DNA of 64,000 nt from Oxalobacter formigenes (GTDB lineage: Bacteria > Pseudomonadota > Gammaproteobacteria > Burkholderiales > Burkholderiaceae_D): the NCBI RefSeq assembly GCF_027158485.1, contig NZ_JAMKYJ010000002.1; one strand, written 5' to 3'. Below the pieces are notes generated by a model. It worked only from the letters and a program-made list of their open reading frames with translations, did no database searches and was not told the origin of the DNA. Below are positions 44,525 to 53,612 of this stretch, piece by piece (position 1 is the first letter of the stretch; the number at the start of each line of letters is the position of its first letter). Made by a program: the position numbers and the translations under genes.

Positions 44525-47389
44525 TTATTTCTTTTTCAGCATGGAACCGAGATATTTCCCTGTCATGCTGGCTTTTTCTTTCGCAATATCTTCCGGTGTG
44601 CCTGTCGCAATGATCTGGCCGCCTCCGGCTCCGCCTTCCGGCCCGAGATCGACGATCCAGTCAGCCGTTTTGATAACATCAAGGTTGTGCTCGATGATCA
44701 CGACTGTATTGCCCTGATCGCGCAGGCGATGGATAACCTTCAGCAGCATGTCGATATCGTGGAAATGAAGGCCGGTGGTCGGTTCGTCCAGAATGTAGAG
44801 TGTCCGTCCCGTATCCCGTTTCGATAGCTCCAGCGACAGCTTTACGCGCTGGGCTTCACCTCCCGACAGGGTCGTCGCACTTTGTCCAAGCCGGATGTAA
44901 CCGAGGCCAACATCGAGAAGGGTTTGCAAACGGCGGGCGATGGACGGGACAGCATTGAAAAATTCATGCGCCTCCTCAACCGTCATGTTCAGCACGTCAG
45001 AAATGTTTTTGTCCTTGTATGTGACTTCAAGCGTTTCCCGGTTATATCGTTTGCCATGACAGACGTCACAGGGAACGTACACGTCTGGCAGGAAGTGCAT
45101 TTCAACCTTGATGACGCCATCACCCTGACAGGATTCACAGCGACCGCCTTTGACATTGAACGAAAAACGGCCAGCCGTATAACCCCGTTCACGTGCCTGC
45201 GGAACACCTGCAAACAGATCTCGGATCGGAGTGAACAGTCCGGTATAAGTTGCCGGATTCGAACGCGGCGTCCTGCCGATCGGAGCCTGATTGACTGAAA
45301 TGACCTTGTCGAAATGTTCAAGTCCCTCGATGGATTCAAAAGGCGCCGGTTCAGTCTGGGAACCGTAAATGTGACGGGATACGGCTGCATAGAGCGTGTC
45401 GTTGACGAGGGTCGATTTGCCCGAACCGGAGACACCCGTTACACAGGTCAGCAAGCCTACCGGCAGTTTCAGCGTTACTTTTTTCAGGTTGTTGCCCGTG
45501 GCACCCTTGATGACGAGTTGTTTGTCAGTATCCCTTTTGATCCGTTTTTTCGGAACAGCGATGGCAAGCGAACCGTTCAGGTATTTTGCCGTCAGGGATT
45601 CTTTCGATTGCAGAATGTCGGCAGGTGATCCGCTGGCAACGACATTGCCGCCGTGAACGCCTGCGCCGATACCCATATCGACGATGAAGTCGGCTGTGCG
45701 TATGGCGTCCTCGTCATGTTCGACGACAATGACGGTGTTGCCGATGTCACGCAAATGCTTCAGGGTCGCAATCAGGCGGTCATTATCGCGCTGATGCAAG
45801 CCGATGGACGGTTCATCCAGTACATACATGACCCCGGTCAGGCCGCTGCCGATTTGTGACGCCAGACGGATGCGTTGCGATTCGCCACCTGACAATGTTT
45901 CCGCGCTGCGGGAGAGGGAGAGATAATCCAGCCCGACATTATTCAGAAAGTGCAGGCGCGACACGATTTCATTCACGATACGCGACGCGATTTCTTTCTT
46001 CGCGCCGGTCAACGACAATGTTTCAAAATAGGCCAGTGCCTCGTTCAGGGGCAGGCGGGTGATTTCATCGATTGTGCGGGCCTGATCGCCATCGCCGACT
46101 TTGACGAAGCGGGCTTCCACGCGCAAACGCGCACCATGACAGGTCGGACATTCCCGCTCATTAATCAGTTTGGAAAGGTCTTCACGGACAGCCATCGAAT
46201 CGGTTTCGCGGTAACGCCGTTCCAGATTGTTGACAACACCTTCAAACGTATGTTCCCGAACCCATGGACGGCCCTGAGCATTGATATAGGTAAAGGCGAT
46301 CTTTTCCTTGCCGGAACCGAAAAGGATGACCTTTTGGATGTCTTCCGGCAAATCCTCGTAAGGCGTTTCGACGTTGAAATGATAATGGTCGGCGAGCGCC
46401 TGCAACATCTGGAAATAGAACGGATTGCGCCTGTCCCAGCTTTTGATCGCACCCGAAGCCAGTGGCAGGGTGGGATGAAGCACGATCCGTTTCGGATCGA
46501 AAAATTCGATATGGCCGAGCCCGTCACAATCCGGGCAGGCGCCCATCGGGTTGTTGAATGAAAACAGTCGTGGTTCCAGCTCATGAATCGAATAGCCACA
46601 CACAGGGCAGGCGAACTGGTTGGAAAAAACCTGTTCCTCACCGGTATCCATATCAACTGTCAATGCACGGCCTTCAGCCAGACGCAAGGCCGTTTCGAAG
46701 CTCTCGGCCAGACGCTGCTTGATGTCAGGGTTGACCTTCACACGGTCAACAACGACGTCAATCGTATGTTTTTCGTTCTTTTTCAGTGATGGAATGCTGT
46801 CCACATCGAAAACAGCCGCTTTTTTCGTTCCGCTTTGCACGCGGAAACGGATATATCCCTGTGCCTGCATCTGCTCGAACAGATCGACGTGTTCACCTTT
46901 CCGGTTGGCGACGACAGGAGCCATAATCATCAGCCGCGTGCCTTCCGGCATGGCCATCACGGCATCGACCATTTGCGAAACGGATTGGGCGGCAAGCGGG
47001 TTTTCCGGATGTTCCGGACAAAAAGGTGTTCCGACGCGAGCGTACAAAAGACGCAGGTAATCGTAAATTTCCGTAACGGTCCCGATCGTCGAACGCGGAT
47101 TGTGCGACGACGCTTTCTGGTCGATCGCGATCGCAGGGGAAAGCCCCTCGATCAGATCGACGTCCGGTTTTTCCATCAGCTGCAAAAACTGGCGCGCGTA
47201 AGCCGACAGCGATTCCACATAACGGCGCTGCCCTTCGGCATAGAGCGTATCGAATGCGAGCGAAGATTTTCCGGAGCCGGACAGTCCGGTAATGACAATC
47301 AGCTTGTTACGCGGCAAGTCGATCTGAATGTTTTTCAGATTATGCGTACGTGCGCCCCGGATAACGATTTTTCCTTGTTCTTCAGTCAT
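44525..47389 (-). CDS. uvrA: Excinuclease ABC subunit A
   Basis: A 954-residue nucleotide-excision-repair protein. Two ABC-type ATPase modules are present, with Walker A GLSGSGKSS near the start and GVSGSGKST in the second half, and LSGGE in both. Zinc fingers include CPVC with CPDC in the first half and CESC with CDVC in the second. ATG 47389 gives the normal MTEEQGKIVIRGARTHNLKNI start; the frame also opens at a TTG at 47407, adding six residues, which I reject. Divergent from ssb, as often seen. Confidence 0.97.
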   Translation of the reverse strand: MTEEQGKIVIRGARTHNLKNIQIDLPRNKLIVITGLSGSGKSSLAFDTLYAEGQRRYVESLSAYARQFLQLMEKPDVDLIEGLSPAIAIDQKASSHNPRSTIGTVTEIYDYLRLLYARVGTPFCPEHPENPLAAQSVSQMVDAVMAMPEGTRLMIMAPVVANRKGEHVDLFEQMQAQGYIRFRVQSGTKKAAVFDVDSIPSLKKNEKHTIDVVVDRVKVNPDIKQRLAESFETALRLAEGRALTVDMDTGEEQVFSNQFACPVCGYSIHELEPRLFSFNNPMGACPDCDGLGHIEFFDPKRIVLHPTLPLASGAIKSWDRRNPFYFQMLQALADHYHFNVETPYEDLPEDIQKVILFGSGKEKIAFTYINAQGRPWVREHTFEGVVNNLERRYRETDSMAVREDLSKLINERECPTCHGARLRVEARFVKVGDGDQARTIDEITRLPLNEALAYFETLSLTGAKKEIASRIVNEIVSRLHFLNNVGLDYLSLSRSAETLSGGESQRIRLASQIGSGLTGVMYVLDEPSIGLHQRDNDRLIATLKHLRDIGNTVIVVEHDEDAIRTADFIVDMGIGAGVHGGNVVASGSPADILQSKESLTAKYLNGSLAIAVPKKRIKRDTDKQLVIKGATGNNLKKVTLKLPVGLLTCVTGVSGSGKSTLVNDTLYAAVSRHIYGSQTEPAPFESIEGLEHFDKVISVNQAPIGRTPRSNPATYTGLFTPIRDLFAGVPQARERGYTAGRFSFNVKGGRCESCQGDGVIKVEMHFLPDVYVPCDVCHGKRYNRETLEVTYKDKNISDVLNMTVEEAHEFFNAVPSIARRLQTLLDVGLGYIRLGQSATTLSGGEAQRVKLSLELSKRDTGRTLYILDEPTTGLHFHDIDMLLKVIHRLRDQGNTVVIIEHNLDVIKTADWIVDLGPEGGAGGGQIIATGTPEDIAKEKASMTGKYLGSMLKKK

Positions 47390-47655
47390 GGAAGGCAATA
47401 TAGTCAAACAAAGTGAACTGTTAATATATACAGGCCAATTCGATACTATAACCTATTTGACCATCTTTCACAGGACACACCTCATATTGACGAAAAGCAG
47501 GCAAATAAAAGATTTGTTGTTCGGATCGCTTCACTTGTACAGATCGGGGCGCTGCTGGCTTATAATGCTGCATAATTGTGGTTTATAAATGAGTTGTTTT
47601 GACTCATTCATGAATCTGAACTGAACAAATTAAATACGTCTATCAGGAGAAAGTC

Positions 47656-48132
47656 ATGGCGTCGATCAACAAGGTTATCATTGTCGGTAATCTCGGCCGC
47701 GATCCGGAAAATCGCTATCTGCCAAGTGGTGAACAGGTCACCAGTATCGCTGTAGCCACGACCGATCGGTGGCGTGACAAAGCCTCGGGCGAGCAGAAAG
47801 AACAGACCGAATGGCACCGTATTTCCTTCTTCGGCAAACTGGCTGAAATTGCAGGCCAGTACCTGAAAAAGGGTTCGCAGGTCTACATTGAAGGACGCCT
47901 GAGAACACGCAAATACACCGACAAGGAAGGCATCGACCGTTACGCGACCGAAATCATCGCCGATACCATGCAAATGCTCGGCAGCCGTCAGGGTGCCGGT
48001 GAGCCGCCGGAAGAACGTGGCAGCTATCAGCCGCCATCCCGTCCGGCACAGAACACCCAGCAGCAACGTCCGCAACAGAGCAACCGGCCAGCCGGATTGT
48101 CACCGGATATGGATGACGATATTCCGTTCTAG
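47656..48132 (+). CDS. ssb: Single-stranded DNA-binding protein
   Basis: A 158-residue SSB. The OB fold occupies about 1-110 (SINKVIIVGNLGRDPE, EWHRISFFGKLAEI), then a Gln/Pro-rich linker and the DDDIPF tail that recruits RecO, PriA and RarA partners. CAGGAGA precedes the ATG. It is divergent from uvrA across about 270 bases and followed by a terminator. Confidence 0.97.
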   Translation: MASINKVIIVGNLGRDPENRYLPSGEQVTSIAVATTDRWRDKASGEQKEQTEWHRISFFGKLAEIAGQYLKKGSQVYIEGRLRTRKYTDKEGIDRYATEIIADTMQMLGSRQGAGEPPEERGSYQPPSRPAQNTQQQRPQQSNRPAGLSPDMDDDIPF

Positions 48133-48150
48133 GAATTTTTTCAGATATCT

Positions 48151-48180
48151 AAAAAGCCCTGTTTTTTACAGGGCTTTTTA
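48151..48180 (+). terminator. Intrinsic terminator after ssb
   Basis: An 11-bp perfect stem (48151-48161 with 48169-48179) with T-rich loop and flanks. It also marks the left edge of the AT-rich segment. Confidence 0.85.
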
Positions 48181-48182
48181 AT

Positions 48183-48374
48183 TAAGTTCGAATTATTGTC
48201 TAAAAATTTGGACCGTTCAAAGCTATAAAAGTTGTTTAAAAAACAATAACCAATATACTTACTTAGAACTTCTTTGTTCAATTGTTTAGTATGTAAAATT
48301 AAAGTAAATCATTGATTTAAATGTCATATTTTAGATATCTTTTAATAGAATATAATCCTAATTGGCGTTAAATA
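48183..48374. other. AT-rich leader of the SIR2-like gene
   Basis: This 192-base region is conspicuously AT-rich compared with neighbouring intergenic DNA. It should contain the promoter of the SIR2-like gene, but several TATAAT-like strings make no single call possible. No ribosome binding site precedes the ATG. It probably entered together with the gene. Confidence 0.4.
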
Positions 48375-49550
48375 ATGACGGAAAACTCACATCCCGGATT
48401 TAGAATTTTTGTGCTTGGAGCAGGTTTTTCTCGACCAGCGGGTCTCCCTATCGCATCAGAACTTTATCCTTTGGTGTTTCAATATATTAAAAGACAGTAT
48501 GGAGAAGATACGAATTTCAGCAGAGATGTAAACGAGTATCTTAATTATTGTTCTGCTTGCGGATATACAGGGCAATCAAAAGAAAATCTAAATCTTGAAC
48601 AATTTATGTCTTATTTAGATATTGAACATTTTCTTCGTTTTAGAGGAAGTGATACTTGGAGTCAAGAAGGAAATGAGTCGCAATTAATGGTTCGTAAAGC
48701 TATAGGTTATGTTATTCATGATCGCACTCCCTCTCCGGATGACATACCAGAAGTTTACTTAAATTTTGCTGAATCTCTTTCAATCCATGATTCGGTATTA
48801 ACTTTCAACTATGATTTAGTTTTGGAAAATGCACTTGAGAAAGTGGGAAAACCTTTCCGTCGTTATCCTAATCGGTTCAAGTCAATTAATAAACATGGGG
48901 GCATACTCGATACAGATACGGAAGAGGTTGTACTGTTGAAACTTCATGGCTCACTAGATTGGTTTGATGATAGACATTATCTTGATATAAAAAATTCGTT
49001 AATTCGTGAAAGCAACTCTGAACCTAATACGAATTTATTATTCAATAATTCGGGATATTATGGCCTATATCCTTTAGTAGACGGAATTTTACCTGAAGAT
49101 GATGCTCTTAAACATATCTTCTGTATGCGTAATATGAATAATTACTATTACAAAACTAGTGATTTCAATACGCCACTGATCCTCTCTCCGTCATACGTTA
49201 AATTTGTTTATGCAAAACCAATTCTAAGTTTTTGGAATGGCTTAGGACGAAGCGGTGGTTACAATTTAGGAGTTTCAGTTATCGGTTTTTCTTTACCTGA
49301 ACACGATGATTATATTCGGATTGCTCTTTATAAAATGTTTGAAAATTATAGTTCTTGGTGGGATACACCAGCAATGGGTAAATATAAAGACTATGTACGT
49401 TTTGTTGATTATCGATCAACTTTGGAATTGCAAGATGAGTTAAAAAATCGTTATAGCTTTGTTGATGAAAAGTACTCTAGGTTTTATTATGATGGCTTTG
49501 ATTTGAAAGCAATTAATTTTCTTTTCAATCAGACGAGAACAGGAAAATAA
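48375..49550 (+). CDS. SIR2-like domain protein, candidate anti-phage NADase
   Basis: A 391-residue protein of the SIR2-like (SIR2_2 type) family used as NAD-degrading effectors in several anti-phage systems. Nucleotide-binding GAGFS is at residues 15-19, FNYD with Asn145 and Asp147 is the second motif, KLHGSLDW places His191 as the probable catalytic residue, and SPSYVKF with VIGFSLPEHD closes the fold. The rest shows no recognisable sensor domain. Codon and base use are strikingly AT-rich against the GC-moderate neighbours, suggesting recent transfer. Its stop is seven bases from the end of the convergent MFS gene, and no toxin or defence partner adjoins it. Confidence 0.8.
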   Translation: MTENSHPGFRIFVLGAGFSRPAGLPIASELYPLVFQYIKRQYGEDTNFSRDVNEYLNYCSACGYTGQSKENLNLEQFMSYLDIEHFLRFRGSDTWSQEGNESQLMVRKAIGYVIHDRTPSPDDIPEVYLNFAESLSIHDSVLTFNYDLVLENALEKVGKPFRRYPNRFKSINKHGGILDTDTEEVVLLKLHGSLDWFDDRHYLDIKNSLIRESNSEPNTNLLFNNSGYYGLYPLVDGILPEDDALKHIFCMRNMNNYYYKTSDFNTPLILSPSYVKFVYAKPILSFWNGLGRSGGYNLGVSVIGFSLPEHDDYIRIALYKMFENYSSWWDTPAMGKYKDYVRFVDYRSTLELQDELKNRYSFVDEKYSRFYYDGFDLKAINFLFNQTRTGK

Positions 49551-49557
49551 CTCATCT

Positions 49558-50754
49558 TTAATATTTAACGTTAAAAGTTTTTTTATCTTCAGATAAACTG
49601 TTAATAATTTTCCTCCCGCATCCCCAAACCAGTAACGCAAAAATCCCCGTTGCACAAAGAGCCATAGAAAAGCTCCCGGTATATTCCCTGACCGTTCCCA
49701 GAATCAGGGTCAGCATGACATTGGCGATGTTGGCGATCATGTTCATGAAACCTGCCGCCGTGGCGACATAAACCGGGGAGACAGTCTGGCCGGTCAGGCT
49801 GAAGATGGAGCCGTAGTTGGAACCACCGAACAGCGCCAGTGCGATACCGACGGCCAGTCCGACGTAGACATTCCCGATCAATCCCAGAACGATGTAGCAG
49901 ATGCCGATCAACATGACGGCTGTGTTGATGATCCAGCTGCGTGTATACCAGCGCAGCAATACGCTGCCATAGGCACGTGCCAGAGTTCCAAGCAATAATA
50001 CGGCACCGGTTGCCAGACTCCATCCCAATGCCGTGCTTTGGCCGTGCAGGTCGGCCAGTATGGAAGGAAGCCACTGCCCGAGATTATTCAGTGTGCCGTA
50101 TGAGAGTCCATGAAACATGCCCAGTGTCCAGATCGGTACCGATGTGGCTACGAATTTCAGGGCATTCAAGAGATTGGCAAGGCTGTTGCTGTTGCCTGCG
50201 TTGTTTTTCCTGACCGAGGCTGGCAAGAGCAGGGAGAGGGCGATGACGACAAGTGAGAGGGTAGCAGGTATCAGGTATGAAAATCGCCATGCCTCGTTGC
50301 CGAGATAGGGTAGTGTCACGAAGGGTAGCATGGTGCCGAGGCTGAAGGCCGCGCCTTGTATACCCTGTGCCTGTGCGATTTTTTCCGGAGGTGCCATCAT
50401 GGCGGTGACTTTGACGCCGGCAAGGAACAGGACACCGGAACTCAGGCCTCCGAAAAAACGCAGGGCGGTTGCGAGTGCCAGGTTTTCAGGAGCAAGAAAG
50501 GGCAGCAGGTTTGAGACAAGTGCGATGATGATGGCGATCAGAAAGCCACGGTAGACGCCGAGTTTGTCGAGGATAAGGCCTGCAGGCAGTTGCACGAGGC
50601 TGTGCGACCACAGGAGTCCGGAAAGAAAGAGCGACATTCCGGCATAGCCCACCCCGAAAAGTGCCATGAACTGCGTGCTTAGGGGAGCTACGCTCATGAA
50701 AAGATATCCACCCATTGCGCTGATCAGGGCCGGAAACCAGATATAGGAAAACAT
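49558..50754 (-). CDS. MFS transporter
   Basis: A 398-residue major facilitator with about twelve helices. The loop 2-3 motif appears as PAGLILDKLGVYRG, and helix 4-5 has FLAGVKVTAMMAPPEKIAQAQGIQGAAFSLG. That pattern resembles the organic anion and nitrate/cyanate type groups rather than drug exporters, but the substrate is not predictable; it is not close to the oxalate:formate exchanger OxlT in sequence pattern. The last residues enter the AT-rich zone next to the SIR2-like gene, so its 3' end is close to the insertion border. Confidence 0.8.
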   Translation of the reverse strand: MFSYIWFPALISAMGGYLFMSVAPLSTQFMALFGVGYAGMSLFLSGLLWSHSLVQLPAGLILDKLGVYRGFLIAIIIALVSNLLPFLAPENLALATALRFFGGLSSGVLFLAGVKVTAMMAPPEKIAQAQGIQGAAFSLGTMLPFVTLPYLGNEAWRFSYLIPATLSLVVIALSLLLPASVRKNNAGNSNSLANLLNALKFVATSVPIWTLGMFHGLSYGTLNNLGQWLPSILADLHGQSTALGWSLATGAVLLLGTLARAYGSVLLRWYTRSWIINTAVMLIGICYIVLGLIGNVYVGLAVGIALALFGGSNYGSIFSLTGQTVSPVYVATAAGFMNMIANIANVMLTLILGTVREYTGSFSMALCATGIFALLVWGCGRKIINSLSEDKKTFNVKY

Positions 50755-51095
50755 GTTAGTGATTATTCCTTGTTAATCGGATACGATTTTCATTGGCAAA
50801 ATCGATGAATTTCATCTTACCCAACAAAGGCTGCCGTTAAAAATATTTTTTTTATCGCAGATTTATATTTTCCGGGTATGAATGCGCGGTTCAGGCAATT
50901 TCGGGGAAAAACGTCGTTTTGCACATCTCATTTGTTTTTGCTTCACTACGGGCCTTTTGGAACTGGGATATACTCGAATCTGACCAAACAGACGCGGCCT
51001 TGGCGGTGTCTGGTATATTTTTGAACGCGTTTTTTTCGTTTTTGCCGAGTGGAAATTCATTCGGCTATTTATAAAACAATCGGATTGTCAGGATT
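50755..51095. promoter_or_regulatory. Divergent promoter region of the MFS and ZIP genes
   Basis: A 341-base gap that must hold two promoters. It contains A/T runs and an imperfect stem around 50982-51015, but no identifiable metal-responsive operator. A 65-codon minus-strand frame inside has no ribosome site or family features and is not called. Confidence 0.35.
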
Positions 51096-52046
51096 ATGTC
51101 GGTTCCGGAACACACACATGAAGCAAAAACACCGGTGGCACTCAGCTGGTGGAATTCGTGCCTGCACTATTCAAGGCGGCACTGGTTTTATGCCGCTTTT
51201 CTGGCATTGGCCTCGCTGACAATTCTGATCCTGTTTATTCAAAGCCTGTTTGATGTCGCCAGTAACGGTGTCAGTCTGGCGATGCAATACGCTTTTATCG
51301 GTGGTTTGGGCGGTTTTGCCGGAACGGCTCTGGGCGCGGTTCCCGCACTTGTCGTTCGCAAGCTCCCGACAAAAGTGGAAGATACCATGCTCGGTTTTGC
51401 AGCCGGGATGATGATGGCAGCCAGTGCCTTTTCGCTTTTGCTGCCGGGGCTGGCGGCCGGAATGGAAATGACGTCAAGCAAGGTGTTCGGCTCCGGTGTA
51501 GTCGTTTTCGGGATGGCCTGTGGCGTTATCCTGATGCTTTCGCTGGACAAGTTTACGCCTCATGAACATGAAACAATCGGTTCTTTCGGTCCGGGGAACG
51601 AGCGTTTCAACAAGGTCTGGCTGTTCGTTTTCGCCATTTCGCTGCATAACCTGCCGGAAGGCATGGCGATCGGTGTCGGTTTTTCCCATGCGGATATGGC
51701 GATCGGTTTGCCACTGACGATTGCCATTATTTTGCAGGATATTCCCGAAGGGCTGGCTGTGGCGCTTGCCTTGCGAAGTGCAGGCGTCAGCCGTTTGCGA
51801 GCTGTCCTGATTGCCGCCGCAAGCGGGCTTTTCGAACCATTGGGGGCCTTGCTCGGGGTCAGTCTCTCCAGCGGTATGGCCTTGTCCTATCCGATCGGTC
51901 TTGGTTTTGCGGCAGGAGCCATGCTCTTTGTCGTTTCGCATGAGGTGATTCCGGAAACGCACAGAAACGGTCATCAGACCCCTGCGACTGTCGGGCTGAT
52001 GGTCGGATTTGCCCTGATGATGGTTCTCGATACGACACTTGGCTGA
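51096..52046 (+). CDS. ZIP-family metal transporter
   Basis: A 316-residue ZIP transporter with about eight helices. Metal-site helices are HNLPEGMAIGVGFSH (helix IV) and QDIPEGLAVALAL (helix V), with the conserved His/Asn/Glu and Asp/Pro/Glu residues. The third helix GFAAGMMMAASAFSLLLPG is typical of the GufA/ZupT subgroup, which imports zinc and other divalent cations. The N-terminal 30 residues are a hydrophilic extension. It lies just before ppx on the same strand. Confidence 0.88.
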   Translation: MSVPEHTHEAKTPVALSWWNSCLHYSRRHWFYAAFLALASLTILILFIQSLFDVASNGVSLAMQYAFIGGLGGFAGTALGAVPALVVRKLPTKVEDTMLGFAAGMMMAASAFSLLLPGLAAGMEMTSSKVFGSGVVVFGMACGVILMLSLDKFTPHEHETIGSFGPGNERFNKVWLFVFAISLHNLPEGMAIGVGFSHADMAIGLPLTIAIILQDIPEGLAVALALRSAGVSRLRAVLIAAASGLFEPLGALLGVSLSSGMALSYPIGLGFAAGAMLFVVSHEVIPETHRNGHQTPATVGLMVGFALMMVLDTTLG

Positions 52047-52153
52047 AATTTCATTTGCCTAATTCCGGTTTTTTCAACAAACTGTCATTTTGTACCGGCA
52101 TAATCGTCCGGTTTCAAATTTGTTTTGTTCGCGGATTACAGGGGAAAGTCTTA

Positions 52154-53608
52154 ATGTTTGCTGCGATAGATCTGGGTTCGAACAGTTTTCGGTTGCATAT
52201 CGGTGAATATGTAAACGGCAGTATTTGCGTCATCAAAAGCGCACGCGAGCCGAACAGGCTCGCTGCGGGGCTGAACAAAAAGAACGTTCTTTCCGCCGAA
52301 GCGTTCCAGAAAGGACTTGACGCATTGAGGCGTCTTCGGGAAATACTGGATGCCTATCCTTTATCCGACGTGAAAGTCGTTGCCACCAACACCCTTCGCA
52401 TTGCCACCAACGCCTCTGAATTCTTGCAGGATGCCGAAAAGGTGATCGGTTATCCTATCGAAGTCATTTCCGGTGAAGAAGAAGCCCGCCTGATTTATCT
52501 CGGCGTGGCGAACGTTCTGGCAAGACCCGAGGAAAGACGGCTTGTCATCGATATCGGTGGGGGATCGACAGAACTGATTTACGGAAAAGGTCAGGAAATC
52601 GTCAGGGCGGAATCTTTCAGCGTCGGTACTGTCAGGCAGAGCCTTGCCTTTTTCCATGACGGCATTATCGATGAAGCGTCTTTCGAAGCGGCCATTCTGT
52701 CAGCCAGAAGCCAGTTCGAGGATGCGGTCGATTATTACCGTTCCTGTGGCTGGACGGAGGTGTACGGTTCATCCGGCACGATTCGGGCCACAGCAGAAAT
52801 TCTGGCGATGAACGGGATTGGCGACGGGCGTATGACACTGGAGAATCTCGAGCTTCTGAAAAAGAAATTGATCGAGGCCGGTCATATCAATAAAGCCGGG
52901 CTTGACGGAGTCAAGACAGAACGGGCTTCGTCGATTCTGGGCGGTCTGACGATTCTGATCGTGCTGACGAAAGATTTCGGCATCGACGTGATCAAACCGA
53001 TTGAGGCTGGCCTGAGAATGGGGATCATGTGGGATATTTATCTGCAGGAAACCCAGAAAGACCGCCGTGAAGAAGCGATCCGCGACATGCTCCGGCGCTA
53101 CGGAGTGGATGAACAGCGCGCCATACGGGTCGCTGATTATGCGCTGGCGATATACAAGCAATTGGGGCCTGAAGCGGATAAATTCCTGAAGCAGTTGTAC
53201 TGGAGTGCCTTGCTTCATGAGATCGGCATTTTCGTCTCGCCGACCAACTATCACAAGCATGGGGCGTATCTGATCGAAAATGCGGATATGGCCGGTTTTA
53301 CCGCCCGCGAGCAAAAGCAGATGAGCAAGCTTGTCCTCGGCCAGAAGGGCAACCTGAGAAAATTGAATGGAGTGCTGACCAATTCGGATGCACTAAAAGC
53401 GGTTGTCGCGCTGAGACTGGCGGTCATGCTTCAGCATGCAAAGGTGAATTTCAAGGCGGACAAACTGAAAGTCAGGGTCAAAAACCGTATTGAAATGACG
53501 GTGCCGAAAGAATGGCTCGATACTTATCCGACACTGCTTTACTGGCTGGAGAAAGAATGCGAGTGGTGGGAAGATGTCGGCATAACCATGACTGTGCGCT
53601 CTAGCTGA
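52154..53608 (+). CDS. ppx: Exopolyphosphatase (Ppx/GppA family)
   Basis: A 484-residue enzyme that releases phosphate from polyphosphate ends. N-terminal phosphate loop DLGSNSFRLHIG (residues 6-17), catalytic Glu in SGEEEARL, second phosphate loop DIGGGSTEL, then an HD-like domain with ALLHEIGIFVS. The ATG at 52154 with GGGGAAAG upstream begins the family sequence; the frame extends to 52055 without support. Ppx and GppA overlap in sequence; ppk1 two genes away supports Ppx. It converges on the SulP gene with only four bases between stops. Confidence 0.9.
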   Translation: MFAAIDLGSNSFRLHIGEYVNGSICVIKSAREPNRLAAGLNKKNVLSAEAFQKGLDALRRLREILDAYPLSDVKVVATNTLRIATNASEFLQDAEKVIGYPIEVISGEEEARLIYLGVANVLARPEERRLVIDIGGGSTELIYGKGQEIVRAESFSVGTVRQSLAFFHDGIIDEASFEAAILSARSQFEDAVDYYRSCGWTEVYGSSGTIRATAEILAMNGIGDGRMTLENLELLKKKLIEAGHINKAGLDGVKTERASSILGGLTILIVLTKDFGIDVIKPIEAGLRMGIMWDIYLQETQKDRREEAIRDMLRRYGVDEQRAIRVADYALAIYKQLGPEADKFLKQLYWSALLHEIGIFVSPTNYHKHGAYLIENADMAGFTAREQKQMSKLVLGQKGNLRKLNGVLTNSDALKAVVALRLAVMLQHAKVNFKADKLKVRVKNRIEMTVPKEWLDTYPTLLYWLEKECEWWEDVGITMTVRSS

Positions 53609-53612
53609 TATT

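Noticed and set aside
50863..51060. 65-codon basic minus-strand frame between the MFS and ZIP genes
   Set aside because: No ribosome site, no recognisable fold, and it covers the likely divergent promoter.
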